In this document: one piece after another, positions 1 to 11,253 of the stretch
Position numbering within the stretch: position 1 is the stretch's first letter
How the letters are laid out: each line of letters begins with the position of its first letter
Assembly (NCBI GenBank): GCA_021464245.1
Contig: JADCRB010000007.1
Coordinates: forward strand, 1 to 64,000
Direction of reading: 5' to 3'
From: Carallia brachiata
Taxonomy: Eukaryota; Streptophyta; Magnoliopsida; Malpighiales; Rhizophoraceae
DNA: 64,000 nucleotides
Notes under the pieces: model-generated
The model's database searches: none
The model's input: only the letters and a program-made list of their open reading frames with translations
Told to the model about the DNA's origin: nothing
Position numbers and translations under genes: made by a program

Positions 1-1306
1 TGAGAATCAAACAGTTAATTTCTATTTTCATGTCGAATCTTCCCAAAACAAATGCCCCCTAAAAGATTATGATGACGGTATACTTCAGAGGCAAAGCCAA
101 GTTATAGGCGGGACTAGACGAGAACTAAAGTAGGCAAGCCGCCAACAATTCTACAAAGACAAGCACCGGCATCTCTTGTGCTTGATCATGTAACGATCAC
201 AAGCACCACCACCCTTTTGTGCACTCTAACCAGGCATTTTAGTCTTCAGCTCCAATTCCCCTTCTATCACCTCTCGTCGTATCTCCACGGCCATTGGAGC
301 CTGAAGCGGAAGAATTTAGATTTCCGGCGACAAGCCAGGACTGCAGAGGTGAGCCGGGGGAGTGTTGGCATCCGATTGCATCTAGTGCATACTTAGATCC
401 ATCGTCCTTGTTTACTTTCTTCCATTCCGAATGGGTGATCGTCAACCGTGCACAATGAGAATTCACGGATCATGCAAGGCAAGGTTCACTTTTGTTGTCT
501 GTTTCATTAATCTCTAGCAATTCTACCATAAACCGTCGAATGTTTTAAGCACTATTTCGCATTTTCAACCCGTTGTTTGGTTGCGGCTGAAGTTTCAATT
601 TTTCTATACAGAAAAAAGAAAAAAAAAAAACTGTCACACCTACTCAGATAGAAGAAATCATACATAGAGCGAAAATTTCCAGTATTCTGAACAACCATGG
701 CCACCATCGGCACACAAAGATGCAGGATTGCAACAACAAACCCGAAGAATGATGAAAATTCAGTACACAAACACGCGGACACAAATACTGGTGTCAAAAG
801 AAATCCAGAGTAGTTCTTGAATGACATGTTCATTAACGTACCATTTTGGCCGAAGCTAAAAAAACAAGCGAAGAAAACAGAATATCGCAAACATTTCCAA
901 ATAAGAATTTCTGAGACCGGCAAGTACACGAAGCATACAATTTAAAAGCAACCAAAAAAAAAAAAAGTGCATCAATAAACAAACAATGCGATTTGAATCA
1001 ACTAATATACTCAAGTCAAATGTACCATGAAATTACAAGTGCCTTATCATAAAAAAAGGGTAAAATTTCAAATGTACTCCCAAGTGGCAACCACACTTTA
1101 AAGGGGAAAAAGCTTCTCTTCCTTTATATACAAAATGTCAACCATTCAACCTCATCCTCAGAAGGTATTAATTTAAGCTTTCAGGAAGTTCACTTGACAT
1201 TGATGACGATGATAATAATAATAATAATAATAATGAAACAAAATTAAGCGGCATCATGTGGCACCCCAGGTTTGCTCTTTTAAACCCCTGGTTTTCCCTA
1301 ACAAAG
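1..1306. other. Window edge and TFIIA-L 3' flank
   Basis: No gene can be assigned here. The part next to 1306 must hold the 3' UTR of the minus-strand TFIIA-L gene; an exact poly(A) site is not evident. An (AAT)n microsatellite sits at 1211-1234. Around 239-466 the minus strand has a codon-like open stretch described separately. Confidence 0.6.
239..466 (-). other. Unassigned coding-like stretch
   Basis: The minus strand is open for about 75 codons and has a plausible protein composition (for example DGSKYALDAIGCQHSPGSP followed by a Ser/Gly/Asn/Arg-rich tail and a stop at 239). Just upstream another frame reads MIREFSLCTVDDHPFGMEE. It could be the end of an unrecognised gene, a pseudogene fragment, or chance. 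The family is not recognised, and no good splice acceptor or start context was found. Confidence 0.2.
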
Positions 1307-4300
1307 TCAGAATTCAAATTCCCCCATTGCCTGCAGAAGAAATCCAGCAATCAGAAAAAGATAATGAGGTTTAAATTTTAATATAAAACAACAGTGTACC
1401 AAACAACCATAAATTGTTTGATCCAGAACAAACCTTATTAAAAAGAACATCCTTGTTGTTTATATGCATAATGCCATCTTTGAGTGTGCATTTCCACCTG
1501 CTCTTGGTGCGAGTTACCTGTTCCAGACAAACATACGACATTTTAGCCAAAGATTAGGACATTACGCAACCCATTCAAAACTGCAACTCACATTATTACG
1601 CTACCGATAAAAAGAGAGCAAGTCATGACCTTATCAAATTGTGCCAACACCAGATGCTGTGTGTTCAGGTCCTCTCCTTGGTCCACATCATCCAAATCAT
1701 CATCATCGTCATCTTCATTCAGTGGCTCATCATCGTCGTCGTCATCATCATCATCTCCAACATCATTCAAAGGAGCAACAGCTGGAGTGCTTGCCTGCAT
1801 GTCTGGAAGAAGGGGAGAAAAGGGAAAGGAAATAGTAACAGCACAATTAACACACATGCTAAAACAAGAAGCTCTATGCACATTACTTTTTCTCACCCAA
1901 CCTACCAGTAGGCGCTGGTGTGTTTGCAATGTTGTAATCTTCATCAACTACTCCTTGATAATTGTAGATCTTCAAAGAAAAGAAAAATTAGAAAGGGAGA
2001 AACCTTATTAGCAAATGAAAGCACAACAGTCCTGGTCAAGTTGCGTGAACTGAATTCTTTCCAGTTAAAGAATCTCTTTCTAGTTGCTCTAGAACAATTA
2101 CGAAATTTTCTCGAAGAAACATTACATACATAATGCAGCGTGATGCTATGCTCTGATAAAGCAATGATCATTAGATGCATGATTCTAAGCGTATGTATGC
2201 AGAAAACTTTTGATAATAAGAAGTTACGGCCAATATTAGGATAACAATGTAAATTACAGAAAGGTTAAGTCCTCAAAGCTACAGAGCAGAGATATCCTAG
2301 GAGCCACTTGGATAAAGCCAAGTACTAAGTCTTTATCTTTTTCTTTTTTGCTCTGCTTCAGTTATTCAGTTGATACAAACAGGATGAGATACGCTATGTT
2401 AAACAATGCATTGGCAGGATAATGCAGGGTAACTATAATATTTATTTCCTCCAAGGTAAGAAACAAGCCAGATTTTGGCAATGCATGTATCTGTAGACCA
2501 AGAAAAGCAGAAAAGATATATGCATTCAGTTACATGCTTGTACAACAACAACAAAGCCATAATCCTAAATTTAATTAGGGTCAGTTACATGAATCTTATC
2601 TTGCCATTCCGTTCTATATGAACTAAGTTTGATGTGAGATCTGATTATTCAAAATCATTCCTAACCAAAGATTCTCAAGTTAGCTTAAGTCATCCTCTGG
2701 CTCTCCTCTCACCATCCACTTAACTTTGGTCAGCCCTCTCGACTGGATAATGAGCATATTTAATTACATGTGTTTGAAGAAAATGAGAAGAAGAGAAACT
2801 ACATACATTGGGAGTTGAAAGCTCGTCATCATAAGGATCAGGAATGGGCCCATCCACTTGGGGTATTTTTGAAGATGACAAGTGTACTAAGCTCTCTCCT
2901 TTATCGATGATCATGCTATGTCTGCCAAGGGAATCATTCCGTTGGCTTGCCTGAAATTTAACATTAAACTATTTATAGAGATAAGCAGGTTTCTGAATAT
3001 ACAACTTTTAGAAGAAATAAAAAGTCGTGGTTTGGTGTTTGATGCTCGCTCAACTTTTTTAAATCAGAGAGGCAAACTACAAAGGGAAGAAATACGAAAA
3101 GAAAAACGCCATTTTGGTTTTTTGCGGATTTTTATGGGAGGGGTTTGTTATATTCCAAACTTCTAACTTTGAAACACAAGTAGCAATAACTGCCATAAGT
3201 TTTGATTTTCACATAAACCTCTTTAGACCCCCAGCAACTTAAATCACTGTCCGGGTGGTGCTGTCCATCTTGTCCCAATGCAAGAGGGGCACAAATATAC
3301 GCACATAATAATCATCACATCATTTTAGATTTTATATGCAACATAAAGCTCACATACCATACAATGTGCCTTCTTCCTGGGTGCTCCACTAATTATCAAT
3401 TGTTATGGTGGGCAATATGGCCATTGTGATGCAAATCGTTTGCAAAACAAGCATTCAAAGTGGGTGGTATTCGAACTCGCTGGGTTGTGTGCTCACAGAT
3501 CAACAGGATCAACAAACTTATCAATAGAAAGCAGTATGATACAATTTCAGTTTTTCTACATTTGCAGTTTTTCTTTACAAAGAGCCCTTAATCATATGCT
3601 CATATTTGAGAACATAAATAAATGCCAACTATTCCATCCAACATTAACTTTTATCCACAAATTTCGATCTACATGTGAAACTAAAAATTAAAAAAGTCAA
3701 TGTCAGCCAAAAATGACAAAAATTTTCATCAAGACAGGGGATGCACGCAGCATTGAATAATAAAAAAGACAGATACTTTAACTGGTGACCAATAACTTTT
3801 GCAAGACCGAAGAAAGCAGATCGCAGTCAAATCCTCTAACCATCATGGTGTACAAAAACACAATAAGAAAACACAAATTTAGGATAAGAATAAAATATTC
3901 TAGTCAAGAATTAAATAACAATTAATTATAAACAAAACAGAATAAAGGCAAGCAACACAACCTGGAATACCTCAAATGTAGCATCACCAGCTCCATCTTG
4001 CTGGGGTATGAATCCACCATTATTATATTGCGTAGCATAATCCTCACGCTTCCGCTTTCCAGAAGATGGCATAAAGAAATCCTAGAATTTCTCCAATGTT
4101 AAACTAAGAGGCAACTCCATGGAAACATTCTTTGATATGAGGTAGAAACTAAAAGAAATTTTTTGAGAAACAAGGCACCGGACCTTCAATATCAAATTCT
4201 TTGGTCATGAATTTTCCTCCAAGCACATAAGCAACCATACATCATTCTGCAGTTTCAATATAAACAAGTCACAATAGTTACCTGTGTTAGAGGTTGATGA

Positions 4301-5766
4301 GAGTTTGCTCGTTCCACCTCATCCCGCCCTTCCACATAAGCTACATAATATATTCACTTCAGTTTAAAAAACACTAAGGAAGAAGAAGAAGTAAGAGCAG
4401 AAAGAGGGAAATCTAACTCATGTAACATCAAACTTACCAACATTAACATCAACACTAAGGGGAGGCCTTTGGTTAATCCAGGAAGAAGGAGGTTGCTGCT
4501 TGGAAAACAGCACCATTAATATGATATATGCAAGCCATTAACCTTTTATTCCATCGAACAAGTTCATCATAGCCCGAGCCTCCACCCCTCTCCCACAAAA
4601 CAGACATAGGCGTGGATGCATGCACACACACGCACGCACACGCACACACACACACACACAGAGTAACCCCAAAATGTGAAAGGAAGGCTTAAGAATTAGT
4701 GGCAATCAATCGAAAAGGGGTTACCATGTACGGGCTAGGCCTCCCAGCTTTTGCCTCAGTGCTACCACCAATATCACTTATAGGGGTGGGATAGTCACTG
4801 CTAGATCCAGTAGGAATGTTGTACATAGAGGAGTTGTCCACACTTCCAGGTAGAGGCGTCTGTGCTATTCCAGGCAACGGTGTCTGCACACTACCCGGTA
4901 GCGGCGTCTGCATGGGAGTTTGCAATGGTGTCTGCAATTCAAAATACTCGCATCAAATTTCCAATCACCAGAATAACAAAACGAACAAATCACTTCAAAA
5001 TTCACAAGAATCATTAGAGAACCATGGCTCATCACTTGTGAGAATTCAAATCGTACTCAATATATAAAACAATAGCTAAAACAATGGATTGGTAAATACG
5101 AATTAATTCAGAAGCATCTAAATGCACCCAATTTGAAAAATCAACGTGGTAGTCAACCACAATTGAAAAATACATAACTTCTGATACAGAAACAGATAAG
5201 TAGCTACTGAAAAATTAAGCTCAATAATAAGTTCAAAGGTTTGGTATATATCACAATCTCTCCCACTACAAGGAGTTGCTACTACTCACCGGAGGGAAGA
5301 GCATCTCAGCAGTTGGAGTCTCATACTCCTCAGATGTTGCCTGGTACGGTTCATTAAGGTCCCCAACTGAAGCCGGACCGCCGGATGCTGCCTTTGAACC
5401 AGAAGACCTCTCTATCGGACCGCATATAACTCCTGCTTGCATCATCTTCATCTCCCAAATCTATCCAAAATCCCCAAATTATTACATAAACAATCTTAAA
5501 ACCTTAAAAGCCTAAAACTTTACAACTCATATTCAGATCCAAACAATACCCAAGTCCGCCCGATCCATCCCATCCCCAAAACCCTAGTTTTAAACAAATG
5601 AAAGTGAGGAAATGGAGGAGATTGTCGTAGTTTCTTCTTACTCCTTGGAGCTCATTGAGAACACTCTCGCCGGGCCCACCGTCGTTGATGAACTCTTCGC
5701 GCATCTTGTTGATGACGTCCTCGATTACGTGATGTACACCGTGCTGGTCGTCGTCGACGTCGCCAT
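1307..5766 (-). CDS. TFIIA-L: TFIIA large subunit (alpha/beta precursor)
   Basis: This encodes the large subunit of general transcription factor IIA, which stabilises TBP on the TATA box in the nucleus. Eleven exons, in gene order: 5642-5766, 5290-5460, 4725-4931, 4438-4498, 4282-4340, 3962-4081, 2807-2950, 1906-1969, 1630-1802, 1434-1517, 1307-1330, all with GT-AG ends. The N-terminal alpha domain (HVIEDVINKMREEF, GGPGESVLNELQG, then WEMKMMQAGV) is followed by a Gln/Pro/Gly-rich spacer, an acidic Asp/Glu run and the beta domain (LDDVDQGEDLNTQHLVLAQF, then TRTKSRWKCTLKDGIMHINN) ending GEFEF. The coding exons total 1232 nt, one short of 411 codons. The missing base is in exon 1: the conserved start ATG at 5766 reads MATSTTTSTVYI and then meets a stop, while HVIED continues in another frame. 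The end of exon 6 could instead be 9 nt upstream at a GAG|GT site. Confidence 0.93.
1690..1765. repeat. GAT/CAT repeat coding poly-Asp in TFIIA-L
   Basis: Repeated GAT/GAC codons (minus strand) encode the two Asp runs of the acidic region upstream of the TFIIA beta domain. A matching acidic stretch is normal in plant TFIIA-L, but the trinucleotide run is likely length-variable. Confidence 0.8.
4622..4660. repeat. (CA)n microsatellite
   Basis: An imperfect CA/CG dinucleotide run in the intron between exons 3 and 4 of TFIIA-L. Confidence 0.9.
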
Positions 5767-8281
5767 CTTCTCGATTCCGGCACCTCCGGTTCCAGAAGAA
5801 TTCGAAGAATCTACACTTTTCTCGAGAAAATCCAAACGGAAAATCGAAACCCTGCGGTCGGTCGGATTTGGGATAGACAGTTTTGGAGTTCGGGTCGGGT
5901 CTGTGAAGTGAAGGCGGCCGGAGAGGAGGGGTTTCAGACCGAAGCGGACCAGAGAGAGGAATGAAGAAGAAATTATAAATAGGTTTGCATCCGATTTTAT
6001 GGAGTTGGTCCACGTGTCGATATATAAATGTTGAGGAGAGGTGTGGCGTTGTACGACCTTCTTTTTTGGCTTTGAAAATCAGACGGACCGCACGCTCCGA
6101 GTGGAGTTATGGCGGCGTTCGAATACGTAGTTTCTTTTTTTTATCAATAAATGCTAATAACAACCATATTTATTTTATTTTTTTACAATTATTATTTATA
6201 TGATAAATATTAATTGATTGTCAAAAAATTAAATGTCAAAAGTATTACAGAAATACAACTAAAAAGTGTTGGTGTGTTAATTTGTTATTAATATCTGTAA
6301 AAGAGAAGATAAAAAGTGACTGTCTGTACTAAATTTCTTTTTTATCATCATATTCTTGGTGTAAAATTAAGATAATTCTTATTCGTTAAAGTCTTGGTTG
6401 ATAATTTTAATAGAGTCGACTCATTTTTCAAATAGTAATAGAATTAAACGTGATTTCTCTATAAAAATTTAGGTGAACGAGTTTGCTCTTGACGTTGTAC
6501 ATCATTACTTACATTAGAGGAGGTCTCCTGTATAAATCAGTTAAGAGAAAGTATAGGCTTAAGGACTCGAATCCAAAACTTACTACATAAAAATACGTTG
6601 ACTTATTATTAAATTACTACATTAACTAATTAAATATGTAGTTTCAATTAAATAATATTAAATACATTATAATATATTTAATAACAATACATATAATGTA
6701 TATCCAATTAAAGAGATCGTTGGCTGTCAATCGTGAGTTTAAGTTTCTGTCCAAACAGTTGATGCAGCCAAAAAAACCGACGTCCCAGTGTTCTATTTTT
6801 TTTTTCCCTCCTTTTCGCATTTCTTTTACTTTTTCACAATTCTTTGATGAAAAACTCACTTGAGATCTAATCCGAAAGGTATTATGAAAAACAAACTATA
6901 ATCTATTGAGATTACCACTGTTTTAGTCTGTTATTTAAAGGTCAAATTTTCATTATGTACGGCAGGCTTAATGCGAGAATCCCATTAAAAGTCAAAAGAA
7001 AAAAAAAATAAAAACAAAATACATGAAATCAAAATTATCAAAATTATCTATTCTTATTAATTTCAAATCACTAACAAATTATTACAGGGACAATTTTATA
7101 ATTTCACACATTTTCTTATTATATTTTTTTTCCATATAGTTCTCATATATTTAAATAACGAATTTTTATATTTTTATCTTACAATTTTCTTTTTACCAAA
7201 ATCTCACAATCCAAACAAAATATTAGAGAAACTGTTGTTTTTTTTTTTTGTCAACAGACTTGGAGAAACTTTTATTGTATAAATTCAACACTTAATTTCA
7301 AAATTAAAATTTAAGATTTCTAAAATAAGTATTCTTTTTCACTTACATTAAATTGTGGATATAAATATTTCTTGACATTTACCAATTACAACAAATCTAA
7401 CCCAATGTCTAAAATTTGTTGAAATGTGTTTCCTAAATTTTACTTTCACAAATTTAGTACACCGCCAACTCCTCTTAACAAAAACTATTGAAACTAAAGA
7501 TGCAATATGTTGACATTTTGTGAACTGGGTATGACACATCAAAGTCATGCCAATGAGGCTTTTAAATTATTAGCCCTTGCCCATACATAATCAAACTGAA
7601 AACTAATCACTAAACAGTAAGTTAGCACAAATCTAATCCTAATCTTGCTTTTTAATGAAAAATCAATTTATCACAATTAACAGATTAAAGAAAAATAAAA
7701 GAAGAAAAAAATAAATATAAAAATAATAGTATATCAACCTCACGTCATACAATTCCAATTTTAGTGCGGTGGCTTCAAATTCCTCGTGTTATACGGCATA
7801 TGTGAACCGATGTCGTTTTCAATTGTTAAATACGCTTAAAATCTGCTGCTATAGATGTCTGGTGTCCAGTTTTTCCGAAGTAGATAACCCATGTCTATGT
7901 GGCCAAACTTCATTTGCTGGCCTTCCCTTGCCTCCCATCCAGATTGATATCCAAACCCATTGTGCCTAATTGCCACAGGCAGCGAGTTGTCTTAAGTTGA
8001 ATAAAATTAGATATGTTTTGAAAGATATAAACAGGCATGTAATTAATTAAAATATTTGATAATTTATTTATTTTTTAATTTAATATATTTTTATAATTTA
8101 AGGATACAGGTTGTTATATATTGATCGGGATCCCACAATTGCATATCTGAAAAAGTTTTTCTGGTGTGGGAAACCTGAGTTGGATAATAGTGAAAAAAAA
8201 ATGGCCAGAAAAGATCAAACAAGATAGACTTGGTCTTGGTGGAGGAGAGAGTCAGCATCCAGTAGCTTAATCTCTGCTTCT
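5767..8281. other. Divergent intergenic region TFIIA-L / PTAC16
   Basis: This 2.5 kb AT-rich stretch separates two divergently transcribed genes and should hold both promoters. A TATA-like box (TATAAATA read on plus, TATTTATA on minus) lies at 5974-5982, about 200 nt upstream of the TFIIA-L ATG. A TTATATATTG box lies near 8114, about 165 nt upstream of the PTAC16 ATG. Near 6560-6640 is a possible tRNA-derived (SINE-like) B-box remnant. No coding sequence is recognised. Confidence 0.6.
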
Positions 8282-10885
8282 ATGGCTCCAACTCTTACTT
8301 CCGAGTCATTTCTCCTGACTACACCGCCCCGTTCCAGGCTCTCTCTCAAGACCCCAAGGCTCACTGTTTATGCCAAAAGAGCTGGACCCATCTTGCCATT
8401 TGGGATTGGGAAGCCGAAAGATGATGGTTCTTCAGCAGCATCAGAAGGAAGCCAAAATGGGAATTCAAGTCCTTTTAGTTTCAACTTTGGTAAGATAGCT
8501 GATGTGAAGTCTTTGGTACCTATAGTAAATGGTCCTGCTTCAGGATTGACGCTCAGCCCAAGAAGGAAGGACCCTTCTACGGTTTTTGTGGCTGGTGCCA
8601 CCGGCCAAGCTGGCATCCGCATTGCACAAGCCTTGTTGCGCCAAGGTTTCAGCGTCAGAGCCGGGGTTTCGGACCTTGGAGCTGCTCAGGATTTGGCTCG
8701 TCTTGCTGCTCAATATAAGGTTAGCTACTCTAACAATTGTACTCATCTTTCATCAATAATAAGAAAGAAGATTAGAATTATTTGTGGTTCAATTTCAAAT
8801 ATGATCTGAATTTTGATATAATTTTCTCAGTACTGACAAAAAAGAATGAGAAATCATGTGAAAAAGGTAGTACAATACGACTCAGTTCCATCAGCGTTTA
8901 ATTCACATGATAGGGTCACTGGAGTCATTAAGCAAGGAATGAAACAAAAATTGGCTGCTGACTTCTGCTGATATAGGCTTTCTTCAAATTTTGATTCAAA
9001 GTTCCAATTTTTATATTAGAAGTTCTGCAAGAGATGTACTTTTCGAAGTATTGAAACAGAAACTAATAAATAAATCGTTACCATTTCTTGTTTCTCATTG
9101 ATGAGTTGGGATTACGTGAACACACGTCGGGTACCTGCAAAACAGAAGGAAAGGTAAGGAGCGACTGGCACTGATGAATGATAGCACTTTGTCCCTCCTC
9201 ATGATCACTAATGAGCTTATACATCGCCAAATTGTGGTCCAAGATTTTCTAATTGCAAGTCCTGCTGCTACCTGTTTGCTGCAGATCATATCGAAAGAAG
9301 AATCGAGGCGGCTTAATGCCGTTGAATCTGCCTTCAAAGGTGCAGAGTCAATTGCCAAAGCAATTGGCAATGCAAGCAAAGTTGTGGTCACGATTGGTCC
9401 TGCTGAGAATGGTCCCACGTCCGCAGTCTCCACTTCCGATGCATTGCAAGTAATACAGGCTGCTCAGCTAGCAGGAGTTGGCCATGTTGCAATAATCTAT
9501 GATGGAAATGCAGCTGGAGCATCAACTTATAATGTGTTGGATGGCATAACGTCATTCTTCAACAACCTGTTCTCACCATCTCCTCCTCCGACCATACCCG
9601 AGTTCTTGCAGAAAGTAATCCAAACTGATGTTAATTATACATTTATAAAGGCAAGTTTGACTGAGGATTTCTCCCCAGAAAGTTCCTACAACGTAGTCGT
9701 TTCAGCTGAAGGAAGTGCCAGAACAAACGACTACAAAGTAATGTAATGTATGCAATTAATTCTGTTTTATCATTTACTTTTTCCATTTATTTTGGGTTCT
9801 GGTGCATAGCCCTTTGTCTGTTTTTTCATAATGTTCTTTGTCGTCTTTGCTTACTTATTTATCTCGATTATTAGGTTGCGAAGTCCAGGATAGCATTCAT
9901 TGTAGCAGATGTTTTCTCAAACACAGCAATTGCAGAAAATAAGGTAACTTCATACAAGATTTAGGATATGTCAGTTGTTGTGGCTGCGTTCATACTTAGA
10001 TGGAGAAGTGTTTGCAGTAACGATTCCATTGTAAGGTAAAGTGAGCAATGTCGTGATCAAGTGTCACATGGAGGACCTGAGTTAACAAATAAAACCATGC
10101 CGTTCACCGGTCTTTTTAGCAGAAATCTACTTCATTTAGTTGATTGAAAAAATTTTGTGCATCATTTTTGGTAGTAAATGACTCAAAGCTTTGTGCATTC
10201 TAAACTAGGTAGTGGAAGTTTCCACCAATCCATCAGCACCCTTAAAGTCTGTTGAGGAGCTCTTCAGGTAAATTGCACACTGATATTTTGTCATCGCTGC
10301 TAATGAAATAAGAATATCAACTAATTGTGTAAGTTGACGATTGCATTTAGTACCATTCCTGAAGATCAAAGAAGGAAGATTTATGCAGAAACTATTGCAA
10401 AGGCAAAAGCTGAGGAGGAGGCAAGGGTAGCCGCTAAGAAAGCTCAGGCAGCGGCCGAGGCAGCAAAGAAGCTTGAAAAAGAAGTTCAAAAGCTTTCAAA
10501 TCAAGAAGCTGAGGCAGCCAGTCTTGCCAAGGAAGCCGAAGAGAAGGCTGAGGCTGCAGGGACTTCTATGGAAAGCCTCTTGAGCAGGGCAAAGGACATT
10601 GGTGCAGGGTTTTCTTGGGAGAAACTTAGTTCCCAGATTGCAACTGCAGTTCAAACCACCAGTGAGGAGAAACCGAAGGTGCAAATTGCTACTGTCAGGG
10701 GACAGGCGAAGGCTCGTTCTTTGCCATCACAGAAAGCTGCTACAAAGCGATCTATTCCAAAACCTGCTTTGAAACAGAAGGAAGAGCCAAAAGAAAAGGC
10801 TAGACAGGCAGAGTCAAACACAGAGGTAAGAAAGCTGTTTGGCGGACTATTCCAGCAGGAAACCATATTCGTCGATGAAGACTGA
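8282..10885 (+). CDS. PTAC16: Plastid transcriptionally active chromosome protein 16
   Basis: This is an NAD(P)-binding Rossmann-fold protein of the plastid nucleoid/thylakoid, known in Arabidopsis as PTAC16. Exons: 8282-8719, 9285-9737, 9875-9943, 10209-10267, 10351-10885, giving 517 residues with no frame break; the Arabidopsis protein is about 510. Residues 1 to about 35 are Ser/Thr/Arg-rich with few acids, as in a plastid transit peptide (MAPTLTSESFLLTTPP). The dinucleotide motif GATGQAG is at residues 105-111. The middle holds DALQVIQAAQLAGVGHVAII and the family-typical SLTEDFSPESSYNVVVSAEG. The C-terminal third is an Ala/Lys/Glu-rich predicted coiled coil starting at IPEDQRRKIYAE, followed by a basic tail ending in the conserved KLFGGLFQQETIFVDED. 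The dehydrogenase-like fold may be structural; no substrate is known to me. Confidence 0.95.
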
Positions 10886-11094
10886 GGCAAGAACTATTCG
10901 TAAACGAAGACTTTGTCTTTCGGAATTTTTATTGTTGCAGTCTTGCAGATGTTGTTTGAAGTTTGTTGATGTTTCCAACTATGAGTCTAAGCTGAAAATG
11001 TTTAATGGTTCAAGGCTTTCAAAGCATTTCTCCTATGCCATTACTAGGATTCCTTCAAAACGTAAAAATTCCAATTAGTATTCTTGCCTTCTTG

Positions 11095-11253
11095 GATTTT
11101 TTTTTTTTTTTAATCTTAGTGGCGATGGTCTAGGAAAGGGGGCGGCTGGTGAGGGACAAAACTGGAGACCAACAAAACTCGAGACCGAATCCAGGTCCCT
11201 TAATTGTAAGTTTCAGTTGCCAATTATCCTGCCTACAACGGGTCTTCCATTAT
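11095..11253 (-). mobile_element. SINE with 11-bp target duplication
   Basis: The insert begins (plus strand) with a poly(T) run and is bounded by perfect copies of TTGCCTTCTTG at 11084-11094 and 11254-11264. On the minus strand the far end carries a tRNA-like head (AATTGGCAACTGAAAC followed by a B-box-like GGATTCGGTC) and the element ends in poly(A). It lies about 200 bp downstream of the PTAC16 stop codon, perhaps in its 3' UTR. Confidence 0.7.

Noticed and set aside
5504..6013. A 169-codon open frame covering TFIIA-L exon 1 with a start at 6013
   Set aside because: The codons before HVIED do not resemble the family, the ATG lies upstream of the likely TATA box, and the frame runs into intron 1. 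The conserved start is the ATG at 5766.
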